Below, one piece after another: positions 9,901-20,600 of a stretch of DNA of 64,000 nt (position 1 is the stretch's first letter; each line of letters opens with the position of its first letter). The notes below the pieces were generated by a model. The model did no database searches and had not been told where the DNA came from. It saw only the letters and a list, made by a program, of their open reading frames with translations. The DNA is from Acinetobacter nosocomialis (GTDB lineage Bacteria; Pseudomonadota; Gammaproteobacteria; Pseudomonadales; Moraxellaceae): assembly GCA_025736915.1 (NCBI GenBank), contig CP107049.1, positions 3,038,001-3,102,000 of the forward strand, read 5' to 3'. Both the position numbers and the translations under genes were made by a program.

Positions 9901-12900
9901 ATACAAATAATCAGTTAAATGATGCGAAAAAAGATTTAGGTAATCAGATCGCAGATACCAACAAGAATTTAAATGATGCTAAGAATGATCTTGGTAATCA
10001 AATTACCGATACCAACACCAAGTTAAACAATACCAAAGATCAGTTAACAACTCAGATTAATGACACTAAAACTGAGTTAAACAACACGATTGGTAATACG
10101 AAAACTGAATTAAATAGCAAAATTGACAACACCAAGACTGAACTTGAAAATAAAGGCTTGAACTTTGCTGGCAACAGTGGTGCAGATGTACATCGTAAGC
10201 TTGGCGAGAAGCTCAACATTGTAGGTGGTGCGGATGCTTCAACACCAACTTCAAAAACAAGTGGTGAAAATGTCATAACCCGTACCACTCAAGATGGTAT
10301 TCATATTGAGTTGTTGAAAGATTCGAAGTTTGACAGTGTAACTACTGGCAACACCACTTTAAATAACAATGGTTTGACGATTAAAGACGGCCCAAGTATT
10401 ACTAAAGAAGGTATTAATGCTGGTGGTAAACAAATTACAAATGTGGCTGATGGTGTAAATGCTAAAGATGCAGTCAATAAAGGTCAGTTAGATGATCTTG
10501 CTGCCAAGCAAAATGCAACTGATGATGCTGCAGTAAAATATGATGATGCCAAGACCAAAGATAAAGTTACCTTAAAAGGTAAGGATGGTACGGTTTTAGA
10601 TAACGTGAAAGCAGGTAACATTTCATCGACTTCAAAAGAAGCAGTAAATGGTAGCCAGATTCACAATATTTCAAATAGTATTAAAAACAGTATTGGCGGT
10701 AATACTGTTGTAAACCCTGACGGCAGCCTAACCACGAATAACATTGGTGGAACAGGCAAAAACAACATCAATGATGCAATTAAATCTGTAGATGACAAAG
10801 TTACAAACGGTATTAAGGATGTTGAAAACAAAGGCTTGAACTTTGCTGGCAACAGTGGTGTAGATGTACATCGTAAACTTGGTGACAAGCTCAATATTGT
10901 GGGTGGTGCAGCTGCTTCAACTCCGGCAGCTAAGACCAGTGGTGAAAATGTCATTACCCGTACTACTCAAGATGGTATTCAGATTGAGCTATTAAAAGAC
11001 TCGAAGTTTGACAGTGTGACTACTGGCAATACCACTTTAAACAATAATGGCTTAACCATTAAAGAAGGTCCAAGCGTTACTAAAGAGGGTATTAATGCTG
11101 GCGGTAAACAAATTACCAATGTGGCTGATGGTGTAAATGCTAAAGATGCAGTGAATAAAGGTCAGTTAGATGATCTTGCTGCTAAGCAGAACGCAACTGA
11201 TGATGCTGCGGTGAAATATGATGATGCTAAAACTAAAGATAAAGTCACCTTAAAAGGTAAAGATGGCACGGTTTTAGATAACGTGAAAGCAGGCAACGTT
11301 TCATCAACTTCAAAAGAAGCGGTAAATGGTAGCCAGATTCACAATATTTCAAACAGTATTAAAAACAGTATTGGTGGCAATACAGTTGTAAACCCAGACG
11401 GTAGTTTGACGACCAATAACATTGGTGGAACAGGTAAAAACAACATTAATGATGCAATTAGTGAAGTAAAAAATACTGCTACTAAAGCAAAAACGACTGT
11501 AACTGAAGGCGACAACATTGTTGTAAAACAATCTGTTAATAAAGATGGCAGTACTAACTACGAAGTATCAACCAAAAAAGATCTAACTTTAGATAGCGTT
11601 ACTACAGGTGATAGCGTACTTAATCATAATGGCCTAACCATTAAAGATGGTCCAAGTATGACTAAAGATGGCATTAATGCTGGCGGTAAGAAAATTACTG
11701 ATGTCGCGAATGGCGTGATTGCACAAAATTCTAAAGATGCTGTAAATGGCAGTCAGGTTCATAACATCTCAACAAGTATTAAAAATAGTATTGGTGGAAA
11801 TACAGTTGTGAACCCAGACGGTAGCCTGACGACTAATAACATTGGTGGCACGGGTAAAAACAATATCAATGACGCAATCAAGTCGGTAGATGACAAAGTT
11901 ACCAACGGTGTAAATGACTTGACTCAAAAAGGGCTGAATTTTGGTGCGAATGACCAGAAAGTAACTCAGGGTAAAGCTGTTCATCGTAAACTTGGTGACA
12001 CTATCAATATTATGGGTGGTGCCAACCCAGAAACTGCTGAGGATAAAACCAGCGGTGAGAACATCATTACCCGTACCACAGAAGATGGTATCAAAATCGA
12101 GATGCTAAAAGATGTGAAGTTTGACAGTGTAAATGTCGGTGGTCATGTCTTGAATCAGCAAGGTCTTATCATTAAAGGCGGTCCAAGCATCACAATTAAT
12201 GGTATTGATGCTGGAAGTAAGCAAATTACCAATGTTGCAGATGGTGTAAATGCAAAAGACGCGGTCAATAAAGGCCAGTTAGACAAGCAAATTAATGAAG
12301 TTAAAGATCAAATTGGTAAAGATATTGGCAAACTTTCTGACCATGCTGTGCAGTATGACAAAGATAAAAATGGCAATGTTGACAAAAACTCAGTCACTTT
12401 AGGTGGAGGAGATAAAGGTACCAATCTGAAAAATGTAGCTGATGGTAAAGTTGCTGAAGGCTCTAAAGACGCCGTAAATGGTGGTCAATTATGGAATGTT
12501 CAAAATCAAGTCGATAAGAACTCGAACGATATTAAGAACATTCAAAACAACATTGACAATATTTCTAATGGTAAAGCCGGTTTAGTTCAACAGCAAAAAC
12601 CAAATGGTGAAATCACGGTCGGTAAAGACACGGGTGGTACTAGCGTAAATATGGCTGGTAAAGACGGTGATCGAGTTGTCCAAGGCGTCAAAGATGGTGA
12701 GATTAAAGCTGGTTCGAACCAAGCCGTAAATGGTGGCCAAATCCATAATATTTCAAACAGTATTAAAAACAGTATTGGCGGAAATACATCAGTAAATAGT
12801 GATGGTTCAATCACGACTAAAAACATTGGTGGAACGGGCAAAGACAATATTAATGATGCTATTGGTACGTTAAATCAGTCGAACCAAGAATTAGGTAACA

Positions 12901-13202
12901 AAATTACCAATCTGGGAGATCAGTTACAACAAGTGTTCTATGACACCAATAAACGCATTGATGACGTTGAGAAAAAAGCCAATGCGGGTATTGCCGCTGC
13001 CATGGCTTTAGAAAATGCGCCGTTTGTCGCAGGTAAATATACCTATGCTGTTGGTGCTGCATATCATGGTGGTGAAAATGCTGTCGGTGTGACCTTACGT
13101 AAAACATCTGACAATGGTCGTTGGTCAATCACCGGTGGTGTAGCAGCTGCATCCCAAGGTGAGCCAAGCGTTCGTATTGGTATTAGTGGTGTTATTAACT
13201 AA
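6951..13202 (+). CDS. Trimeric autotransporter adhesin 1 (TAA1, Ata-like)
   Basis: 2083 residues. The ATG at 6951 is chosen because it begins the TAA extended signal peptide ([17 protein letters not shown]); an in-frame start 12 codons earlier is spurious. Signal cleavage is expected after AFA (about residue 53). The head consists of YadA-type repeats (AIGTGA, AIGKGA) to about residue 770, interrupted by neck motifs such as SDAATIRQL. The stalk has two hendecad coiled coils (nt 9345-9530 and 9892-10155), repeated [10 protein letters not shown] blocks, YDD-type and [12 protein letters not shown] modules, and DAVN-QL connectors. The last 90 residues form the YadA outer-membrane anchor. TAAs are homotrimers that export their own stalk and bind host or abiotic surfaces; the ligand here is unknown. 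tpgA follows 60 bp downstream. Confidence 0.95.
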   Translation: MNKVYKVIWNASIGAWVATSEIAKGKTKTKSKTLNASAIILTSLISFTPNAFAGTNTEGGVGQGTSISGTTSCREGNASTANEKDVAIGCGAQTQDRTGSNIANRNNPYNNSTGAYAGAMKQGGAISVGTGAVVEKGLGTAIGSYATTQGISGVAIGTGALSSGNTALAVGRQSAATADFSQAIGNVAAATGKGSLAIGHSATAEGYRSIAIGSPDIENADPVAGQAGAAYQPKMATKATGKDSIAFGGGAVATEENALAIGAFSESKGKKSVAIGTGAKAQKDNAVVIGDQAEATFDGGIAIGKGARSEAENSIAVGKDSKAVQATGESFLTKQSAPTGVLSIGDVGSERRIQNVADGSADSDAATIRQLKAARTHYVSINDNGQQGGNFENDGATGRNAIAMGMNTSATARDAMAIGGYARATGIGAISMGSSSQTVGSGDVAIGRNASTKGAEGTPSGYSNQSIAIGDQTKAIGDQSIAIGADVIARGNSSVAIGGDDVDKIAQDAELSKTYTEITGGVLKAGKYPTTEANHGSTAVGTQAVGTGAFSSAFGMTSKATGDASSAFGVMSNASGKGAAAFGAVAQATGDGASAMGINSLASGTNSTAIGSGNKPGEGAKATGNSAAAIGSGAQATGDNSAAIGKGAEATNENAAAVGGGAKAAGKNAAAIGGGAIADQENAVAIGQGAQSLVEGGVALGARSKVEAKNSVALGQDAVATEATGSSFLTNRDASKSNGVISVGSAGKERRITNVEDGSADSDAVTVRQLKNVDGRVNQNTSNISKNAQNITNLNQKLDDTKTDLGNQITDTNTKLNNTKDQLTTQINDTKSELNNTIGNTKTELNTKIENTKTELENKGLNFAGNSGADVHRKLGEKLNIVGGADASTPASKTSGENVITRTTQDGIQIELLKDSKFDSVTTGNTTLNNNGLTIKDGPSITKEGINAGGKQITNVADGVNAKDAVNVDQLTKVKESLNGKITDTNNQLNDAKKDLGNQIADTNKNLNDAKNDLGNQITDTNTKLNNTKDQLTTQINDTKTELNNTIGNTKTELNSKIDNTKTELENKGLNFAGNSGADVHRKLGEKLNIVGGADASTPTSKTSGENVITRTTQDGIHIELLKDSKFDSVTTGNTTLNNNGLTIKDGPSITKEGINAGGKQITNVADGVNAKDAVNKGQLDDLAAKQNATDDAAVKYDDAKTKDKVTLKGKDGTVLDNVKAGNISSTSKEAVNGSQIHNISNSIKNSIGGNTVVNPDGSLTTNNIGGTGKNNINDAIKSVDDKVTNGIKDVENKGLNFAGNSGVDVHRKLGDKLNIVGGAAASTPAAKTSGENVITRTTQDGIQIELLKDSKFDSVTTGNTTLNNNGLTIKEGPSVTKEGINAGGKQITNVADGVNAKDAVNKGQLDDLAAKQNATDDAAVKYDDAKTKDKVTLKGKDGTVLDNVKAGNVSSTSKEAVNGSQIHNISNSIKNSIGGNTVVNPDGSLTTNNIGGTGKNNINDAISEVKNTATKAKTTVTEGDNIVVKQSVNKDGSTNYEVSTKKDLTLDSVTTGDSVLNHNGLTIKDGPSMTKDGINAGGKKITDVANGVIAQNSKDAVNGSQVHNISTSIKNSIGGNTVVNPDGSLTTNNIGGTGKNNINDAIKSVDDKVTNGVNDLTQKGLNFGANDQKVTQGKAVHRKLGDTINIMGGANPETAEDKTSGENIITRTTEDGIKIEMLKDVKFDSVNVGGHVLNQQGLIIKGGPSITINGIDAGSKQITNVADGVNAKDAVNKGQLDKQINEVKDQIGKDIGKLSDHAVQYDKDKNGNVDKNSVTLGGGDKGTNLKNVADGKVAEGSKDAVNGGQLWNVQNQVDKNSNDIKNIQNNIDNISNGKAGLVQQQKPNGEITVGKDTGGTSVNMAGKDGDRVVQGVKDGEIKAGSNQAVNGGQIHNISNSIKNSIGGNTSVNSDGSITTKNIGGTGKDNINDAIGTLNQSNQELGNKITNLGDQLQQVFYDTNKRIDDVEKKANAGIAAAMALENAPFVAGKYTYAVGAAYHGGENAVGVTLRKTSDNGRWSITGGVAAASQGEPSVRIGISGVIN

Positions 13203-13212
13203 GAAACTGGTT

Positions 13213-13234
13213 AGGAGAGTAGCAATGCTCTCCT
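13213..13234 (+). promoter_or_regulatory. Hairpin in the TAA1-tpgA1 junction
   Basis: A 7-bp stem AGGAGAG/CTCTCCT (13213-13219 with 13228-13234) lies 11 bp after the TAA1 stop and has no U-tract suited to full termination. A hairpin at the same place but of different sequence occurs after TAA2 and TAA3. It probably tunes mRNA stability or read-through between adhesin and partner. Confidence 0.55.
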
Positions 13235-13262
13235 TGCTCGACAGATTAAAGAGATTATAGAA

Positions 13263-14042
13263 ATGAATAAAACAATCCAAAGCTTAGTCGTAGCAGCTTT
13301 TGCTGGTTTCGCGGTAACAACTTATGCAAATGAACCAGCTCAGCCACAGGAAATTCATTTTCCAGCGATTGAAAAAAGTTATTTGAAACAAGTAAAACGC
13401 TATGAATACCAAGATGTTGCTCGTTTAGACCAAGGCCTAAATAAAGACCAAATTCGAGCTTTACTAGGCAATCCACAATTTAGTGAAGGACTTTTTGCAG
13501 TAAAAGTTTGGAATTATGTATTAGATGTCCGTGTTCCTAACACAAACCAGTACCAACGTTGCCAGTTACGTGTTGATTTTGATAAGCGCTATTTAGCAGA
13601 ACGTTTATCTTGGAAAGGTGAGGCTTGTGAAGGTTTGGTTGCTTGGGGAGAAAATAATCAGGTATCAGCACATAGCACTGTAATTGCAGATCGTACAGCG
13701 AGTGTCTTATTTGCCTTTGATCGATTCGATGTTAATGCTATTGAAGAGGGTGCTGACAGCATTACTAAAATTGCCGAGCAGATTAAGAAAAGTGAAACAA
13801 CGAACCCTATTATTGTTTCAGGCTTTACGGATCGGTTAGGTAAATTTAGCTATAACCAACAATTGTCTTCACAACGTGCTAATACTGTTGCCAAATTATT
13901 GGTGCAACAGGGCATTGTAGCAAGTCGAATCCAAATACAGGCAAATAGTCAGACCGATTTATATAAACAGTGTAGCGGTAACAATAGTTCACAACTTATT
14001 CAATGTTTAGCGCCAAATAGACGTGTTAATATCAATTGGTGA
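13263..14042 (+). CDS. tpgA: TpgA1, OmpA-family peptidoglycan-associated partner of TAA1
   Basis: 259 residues with a Sec signal peptide (cleavage near TYA-NE). The N-terminal half (about 35-130) is a SmpA/BamE-like domain with [18 protein letters not shown] and VWNYVLDVR. The C-terminal half (about 140-259) is an OmpA-type peptidoglycan-binding domain with [18 protein letters not shown] and the NRRVNI end. TpgA of Acinetobacter is reported to be cotranscribed with its TAA and to support its surface display by tethering the anchor to peptidoglycan. The gene follows TAA1 by 60 bp and ends at a strong terminator. The two domains and the pairing with a TAA make the call firm. Confidence 0.92.
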   Translation: MNKTIQSLVVAAFAGFAVTTYANEPAQPQEIHFPAIEKSYLKQVKRYEYQDVARLDQGLNKDQIRALLGNPQFSEGLFAVKVWNYVLDVRVPNTNQYQRCQLRVDFDKRYLAERLSWKGEACEGLVAWGENNQVSAHSTVIADRTASVLFAFDRFDVNAIEEGADSITKIAEQIKKSETTNPIIVSGFTDRLGKFSYNQQLSSQRANTVAKLLVQQGIVASRIQIQANSQTDLYKQCSGNNSSQLIQCLAPNRRVNINW

Positions 14043-14057
14043 AACGGTCTGTCAGGT

Positions 14058-14095
14058 AAAAGTAACCACCTTTAAAGTGGTTACTTTTATTCTTT
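14058..14095 (+). terminator. Intrinsic terminator after tpgA1
   Basis: A 12-bp perfect stem AAAAGTAACCAC/GTGGTTACTTTT (14058-14069 with 14077-14088) is followed by a T-rich run. A homologous terminator follows tpgA3, which supports duplication of the whole TAA-tpgA-terminator unit. Confidence 0.88.
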
Positions 14096-14476
14096 TAGTA
14101 AACTGAAAAATAAATCAATCAGCTACATTTTGAGTCATATCATCCTTTCATTGCCTATAAAATCATAAAGCGAATCTGATGGGGAAAATCCATATAATAT
14201 AGCCAAGCTTTAATATTCTAATAAACACTTCTAAACAATCAGTCTTTAAAAATGATTATTTATCAAAATAATGAAATTTTTTTAATAAAAATAAAGCGAT
14301 AGTTTTTAACTATAAATTCAAATTCAATATTTTGTTTTTATTATCTTTTGAATACAAAAAAGTTTGACTTTACCTACAAAGTTTTATTTTGGGTAAAAAA
14401 TCATAATATATTTTTTGTATTTATTTGATTATATATTGTACTTTTCCTTGTTTTTCATCGCATTACAGGATTTTTT

Positions 14477-14492
14477 TGTGATTTACCTCTCA
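14477..14492. promoter_or_regulatory. CRP-like site upstream of TAA2
   Basis: TGTGATTTACCTCTCA fits TGTGA-N6-TCxCA with one mismatch to the CRP consensus. It lies 109 bp before the TAA2 ATG. The same 11-base opening, with one difference in the spacer, recurs before TAA3. Confidence 0.45.
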
Positions 14493-14600
14493 TTTTTTCT
14501 TTGATATATTCCGCAAAATTTGCCAAACCTTTTGTTTTTTGAAGCTTTATGTAACTAAAGGTAAGCATTGTCTATTTTTTGTAAAAATGCGAGTAAGTAT

Positions 14601-17600
14601 ATGAATAAAATATACAAAGTAATTTGGAATGCTTCATTAGGAATTTGGGTCGCTGTTTCAGAAATTGCAAAAGGGAAAACAAAAAATTGTTCAGGCGTTG
14701 CTTCTAGCACAAATGAACTAATTGTGGGTGATGGCACCTCGGAGTCAAAGTACTTTGAATATAAAGTACTAGTATTAGCTATATTAGGTGTAATTACCCC
14801 TTCCGTATTTGCGGGTTATGAGGCGGGTGGAGGTAGCACTTTTACAAACTGTACTTCAACATCCGCGGGGTCTGGTTCGAGATCAGCAGGTAGTGTAGCA
14901 ATAGGAACATCTTCTACAGCAACAATTCCAACAAGTGGGCAAGCCTGTGCACCTACAAAGGATTCTATTGCGATAGGATTAAGCGCGAGTACTGCTGGTG
15001 CTGCAGGAAATAACCAGAGTATTGCTATTGGGCGAGAAAGTGCTGCATCTGGTGATCAGGCTATTGCATTGGGAGCAAATGTAAAGGCGAGCGGTAACTC
15101 ATCGGTTGCGATTGGCGGAGATGATGTTGATAAAGTCGTAGATAGTGATGGTGCACTGTATACTACAATTACTGGTGGAACGATTGTAAAAAATAATTAT
15201 ATTCCAACAGAATCTAGTGGTGCTGCAAGTACCGCTATGGGTGTACAAGCAAAGGCAAGTGGAGCATTTTCTACAGCTTTAGGTATGACATCCGCGGCAA
15301 GTGGTGCCGCTACTGTTGCTTTAGGTGTGAAGTCAACGGCAACTGGAGATGGGGCTTTAGCAATTGGCGCTGTTTCTAATGCTCAAGATGACGGGACTAT
15401 TGCAATTGGTATTAACTCAAAAGCAGTTGGTGATAACTCAATTTCTATAGGCTCTGGTAGTACGAGTACCACTGGCGCGAATACAACAGGTCCAAATGCT
15501 ACATCAATTGGTAGTAATGCTAGTTCAGTTGCAGATGCTACAGCTATTGGTTCTGGAGCTAAAGCAAATGTGAGCGGAGGTGTTGCAATTGGTAAAGATT
15601 CTGTTGCAAACACTGCTGCTGGAGTGGCTGGTTTTGATCCAGTAACAGGTACAACCTCAACACAAACGACAAATGTATGGAAATCTACGCAAGGTGCAAT
15701 TGCTTTAGGTGATGCAGCAAATAATGTCACACGTCAGCTTACAGGTTTGGCCGCAGGAACGAATGATTCAGATGCTGTAAACGTTGCACAGTTAAAAACA
15801 GTAACCAATCAGACATTTAAATTGCAAGCAAATGGTGATGTAGCTTCTGCTGTAAAAACAAGCGATACGGTCCAATTTCTCGATGGTAAAAATATTAATA
15901 TTACGCGTTCAGGGAATAATATTACGGTACAGACAGTTGATACGCCAACATTTACTAGCGTAACAACTGGTAATAGTAAACTAGATAACAGTGGCCTAAA
16001 CATTACGGGTGGCCCAAGTGTAACCACAGCAGGGATTAATGCGGGTAATCAGAAAATTACCAATGTTAAAGCAGGCACTAATGCGACTGATGCAGTCAAT
16101 TTTAGCCAGTTAAATGCAACCAACCAGAATGTAACCACTGCACAAAACACAGCAAATACCGCATTGACCAATGCAGCAGCAGCGCAAGCGACGGCAGACA
16201 AAGGCCTGAACTTTAGTGTGAATGGTGGTACAACTGACAACGTGAAGTTAGGTGAAACGGTTAACTTTGCAGATGGGACGAACACAACAGCAGAGTATGA
16301 CCCTGCAACCAATACCTATAAATACAGTGTCAATGACAACATTGCATTAACCAATGCGGGCAGTTTAATGGTCGGTAACACTAAGGTTGATGACAGTGGC
16401 TTAACCATTACAGGCGGTCCAAGTGTAACGACTGCGGGTATCAATGCGGCTAACCAGAAGATTACTAATGTCGCAGCAGGAACCATTTCATCTACATCAA
16501 CAGATGCAGTAAACGGTAGCCAGTTAAATGCAACCAACCAGAATGTAACGACTGCTCAGAACACCGCAAACACAGCGGTGACGAATGCAGCTGCAGCACA
16601 AAATACGGCAAACACGGCAGTCACCAATGCCGCAGCAGCCCAAGCGACAGCAGACAAAGGTCTGAACTTTATTGTGAATGGTGGTACAGCTGACAATGTG
16701 AAGTTGGGTGAAACGGTTAACTTTGCAGATGGGACGAACACAACAGCAGTGTATGACCCAGCAACCAATACCTATAAATACAGTGTCAATGACAACATTG
16801 CATTAACCAATGCGGGTAGCTTAACAGTAGGAAATACTAAAGTTGATAACAGTGGATTAACCATTACTGGTGGCCCAAGTGTAACCACAGCAGGGATTAA
16901 TGCGGGTAACCAGAAGATTACCAATGTTAAAGCAGGCACTAATGCGACTGATGCAGTCAATTTTAGCCAGTTAAATGCAACCAACCAGAATGTAACCACT
17001 GCACAAAACACAGCAAATACCGCATTGACCAATGCAGCAGCAGCGCAAGCGATGGCAGACAAAGGCCTGAACTTTAGTGTGAATGGTGGTACAACTGACA
17101 ACGTGAAGTTAGGTGAAACGGTTAACTTTGCAGATGGGACGAACACAACAGTAGAGTATGACCCAGCAACCAATACCTATAAATACAATGTGAATGACAA
17201 CATTGCATTAACCAATGCGGGTAGCTTAACGGTCGGGAATAGCAAGGTTGATAACAGCGGATTAACCATTACCGGCGGCCCAAGTGTAACGACTGCGGGT
17301 ATCAATGCTGCTAACCAAAAGATTACTAATGTCGCAGCTGGAACCAATGCAACTGATGCTGTCAATGTAAGCCAATTGGGTGCAGTAACTACAGCAGCGA
17401 ATAGCAAGACAGATGCTTTAGGTACCAGTACCGCGAGTAATTTAGGTGGTGGCGCAGTCTATAATCCAGTTACAGGCGCAGTTAGTTCACCAGTCTATAG
17501 CGTGAATGGCAACAACGTGAACAATGTTGGTGATGCGATCACTGCACTGGACAAAGGCTGGACCTTACAAAGCAATGGTGCCAATGCAGGTGCAGTTAAA

Positions 17601-20600
17601 GCTGGCGATACAGTTGACATTGGTACGGTTGCAGGCGAAAGCAACCTCAAAGTAACCAAGACTGGTAACAAGATCCAGTATGGACTGAACCGTGATCTGA
17701 ATATTGATAGTGTAACGGCAGGCGACAGCAAGCTAGACACCAATGGTTTAACCATTGCTGGTGGTCCAAGTGTAACCACAGCTGGTATTGATGCGGCTAA
17801 CCAGAAAGTGACTAACGTTGCAGCAGGTACAATTTCATCTACGTCAACAGATGCAGTGAATGGTAGTCAGTTAAATGCAACCAACCAGAATGTAACCACT
17901 GCGCAAAATACTGCAAACACAGCAGTCAGCAATGCAGCAGCAGCCCAAGCCACAGCAGACAAAGGCCTGAACTTTAGTGTCAATGGTGGTACGGCAGACA
18001 ATGTGAAGTTAGGTGAAACGGTTAACTTTGCAGATGGCAGCAACACCACGGCAGTGTATGACCCAGCAACCAATACCTATAAATACAATGTGAATGACAA
18101 CATTGCATTAACCAATGCGGGTAGCTTAACGGTCGGGAATAGCAAGGTTGATAACAGCGGATTAACCATTACCGGCGGCCCAAGTGTAACGACTGCGGGT
18201 ATTAATGCAGGCAACCAGAAGATTACTAACGTTGCGGCAGGAACTATTTCTGCGACCTCTACAGATGCAGTAAATGGTAGCCAGTTAAATGCAACCAATC
18301 AGAATATAACAACTGCCCAGAACACAGCAAACACAGCAGTCAGCAATGCAGCAGCAGCCCAAGCGACAGCAGATAAAGGCTTGAACTTTAGTGTCAACGG
18401 TGGTACCGCAGATAACGTGAAGTTAGGTGAAACGGTTAACTTTGCAGATGGTACCAACACCACAGCAGTGTATGATCCTGCAACCAATACCTATAAATAC
18501 AATGTAAATGACAATATTGCATTAACCAACGCGGGTAGTTTAACGGTAGGCAATAGCAAGGTTGATAACAGCGGATTAACCATTACTGGCGGTCCAAGTG
18601 TAACAACTGCTGGCATTAATGCGGGTAATCAGAAGGTTACCAACGTGGCAGCAGGAACTATTTCTGCGACCTCTACAGATGCAGTAAATGGTAGTCAGTT
18701 AAATACCACGAATCAGAACGTGACCACTGCTCAGAACACCGCAAACACAGCGGTGACCAATGCAGCAGCAGCCCAAGCGACAGCAGATAAAGGCTTGAAC
18801 TTTAGTGTCAACGGTGGTACCGCAGATAACGTGAAGTTAGGTGAAACGGTTAACTTTGCAGATGGTACCAACACCACAGCAGTGTATGATCCTGCAACCA
18901 ATACCTATAAATACAATGTAAATGACAATATTGCATTAACCAACGCGGGTAGTTTAACGGTAGGCAATAGCAAGGTTGATAACAGCGGATTAACCATTAC
19001 TGGCGGTCCAAGTGTAACAACTGCCGGCATTAATGCGGGTAATCAGAAGGTTACCAACGTGGCAGCAGGAACTATTTCTGCGACCTCTACAGATGCAGTA
19101 AATGGTAGTCAGTTAAATACCACGAATCAGAACGTGACCACTGCTCAGAACACCGCAAACACAGCGGTGACCAATGCAGCAGCAGCCCAAGCGACAGCAG
19201 ACAAAGGCCTGAACTTTAGTGTTAATGGTGGTACGGCAGACAACGTGAAGCTGGGTGAAACGGTTAATTTTGCAGATGGTACCAACACCACGGCAGTGTA
19301 TGACCCAGCAACCAATACCTATAAATACAATGTGAATGACAACATTGCATTAACCAATGCGGGTAGCTTAACGGTAGGTAACACCAAGGTTGATAACAGT
19401 GGTTTAACCATTACTGGCGGTCCAAGTGTAACCACTGCAGGTATTAATGCAGGCAACCAGAAGATTACCAATGTTGCAGCAGGCACTAATGCAACTGATG
19501 CTGTCAATGTAAGTCAACTTGGGGCAATAACTACAGCTGCGAATACCAAGACAGATGCTTTAGGTATAAGTACGGCAAGCAATCTGGGTGGCGGAGCAGT
19601 TTATAATCCGGTTACAGGTGCAGTCAGTTCACCAATCTATACAGTGAATGGCAGTAATTTAAATAATGTTGGTGACGCGATCACTGCATTGGACAAAGGC
19701 TGGACCTTACAAAGTAATGGTGTCAATGCAGGTGCAGTGAAAGCTGGTGATACAGTTGACATTGGTACGGTTGTAGGCGAAAGCAACCTCAAAGTAACCA
19801 AGACTGGTAACAAGATCCAGTATGGACTGAACCGTGATCTTAATATTGACAGCGTAACGGCAGGTGACAGCAAGCTGGATACGAATGGTTTAACCATTGT
19901 TGGTGGTCCAAGTGTGACCAAGTCTGGCATTGATGCAGCTAACCAGAAGATTACTAACGTAGCAGCAGGTACTATTTCTGCGACATCAACAGATGCAGTG
20001 AATGGTGGTCAGTTAAATGCGACCAACCAGAATGTAACTACTGCGCAAAATACTGCAAACACAGCAGTCAGCAATGCAGCAGCAGCCCAAGCCACAGCAG
20101 ACAAGGGCCTGAACTTTATTGTGAATGGTGGTACAGCTGACAATGTGAAGTTGGGTGAAACGGTTAACTTTGCAGATGGGACGAACACAACAGCAGTGTA
20201 TGACCCAGCAACCAATACCTATAAATACAGTGTCAATGACAACATTGCATTAACCAATGCGGGTAGCTTAACAGTAGGAAATACTAAAGTTGATAACAGT
20301 GGATTAACCATTACTGGTGGCCCAAGTGTAACCACAGCAGGGATTAATGCGGGTAACCAGAAGATTACCAATGTTAAAGCAGGCACTAATGCGACTGATG
20401 CAGTCAATTTTAGCCAGTTAAATGCAACCAACCAGAATGTAACCACTGCACAAAACACAGCAAATACCGCATTGACCAATGCAGCAGCAGCGCAAGCGAT
20501 GGCAGACAAAGGCCTGAACTTTAGTGTGAATGGTGGTACAACTGACAACGTGAAGTTAGGTGAAACGGTTAACTTTGCAGATGGGACGAACACAACAGTA

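Larger units (their letters stand above)
14043..14600. other. tpgA1-TAA2 intergenic region
   Basis: About 560 bp. It starts with the tpgA1 terminator, then is strongly AT-rich with no supported ORF. The TAA2 promoter is expected near the CRP-like site at 14477-14492, with TATATT (14505-14510) or CAAAAT (14514-14519) as -10 candidates. Confidence 0.65.

Noticed and set aside
8241..13128. Many antisense and frame-shifted open frames inside TAA1, such as 8241-8555 and 10661-10954
   Set aside because: They are by-products of repetitive codon use in the adhesin gene, have low-complexity products and no start signals.
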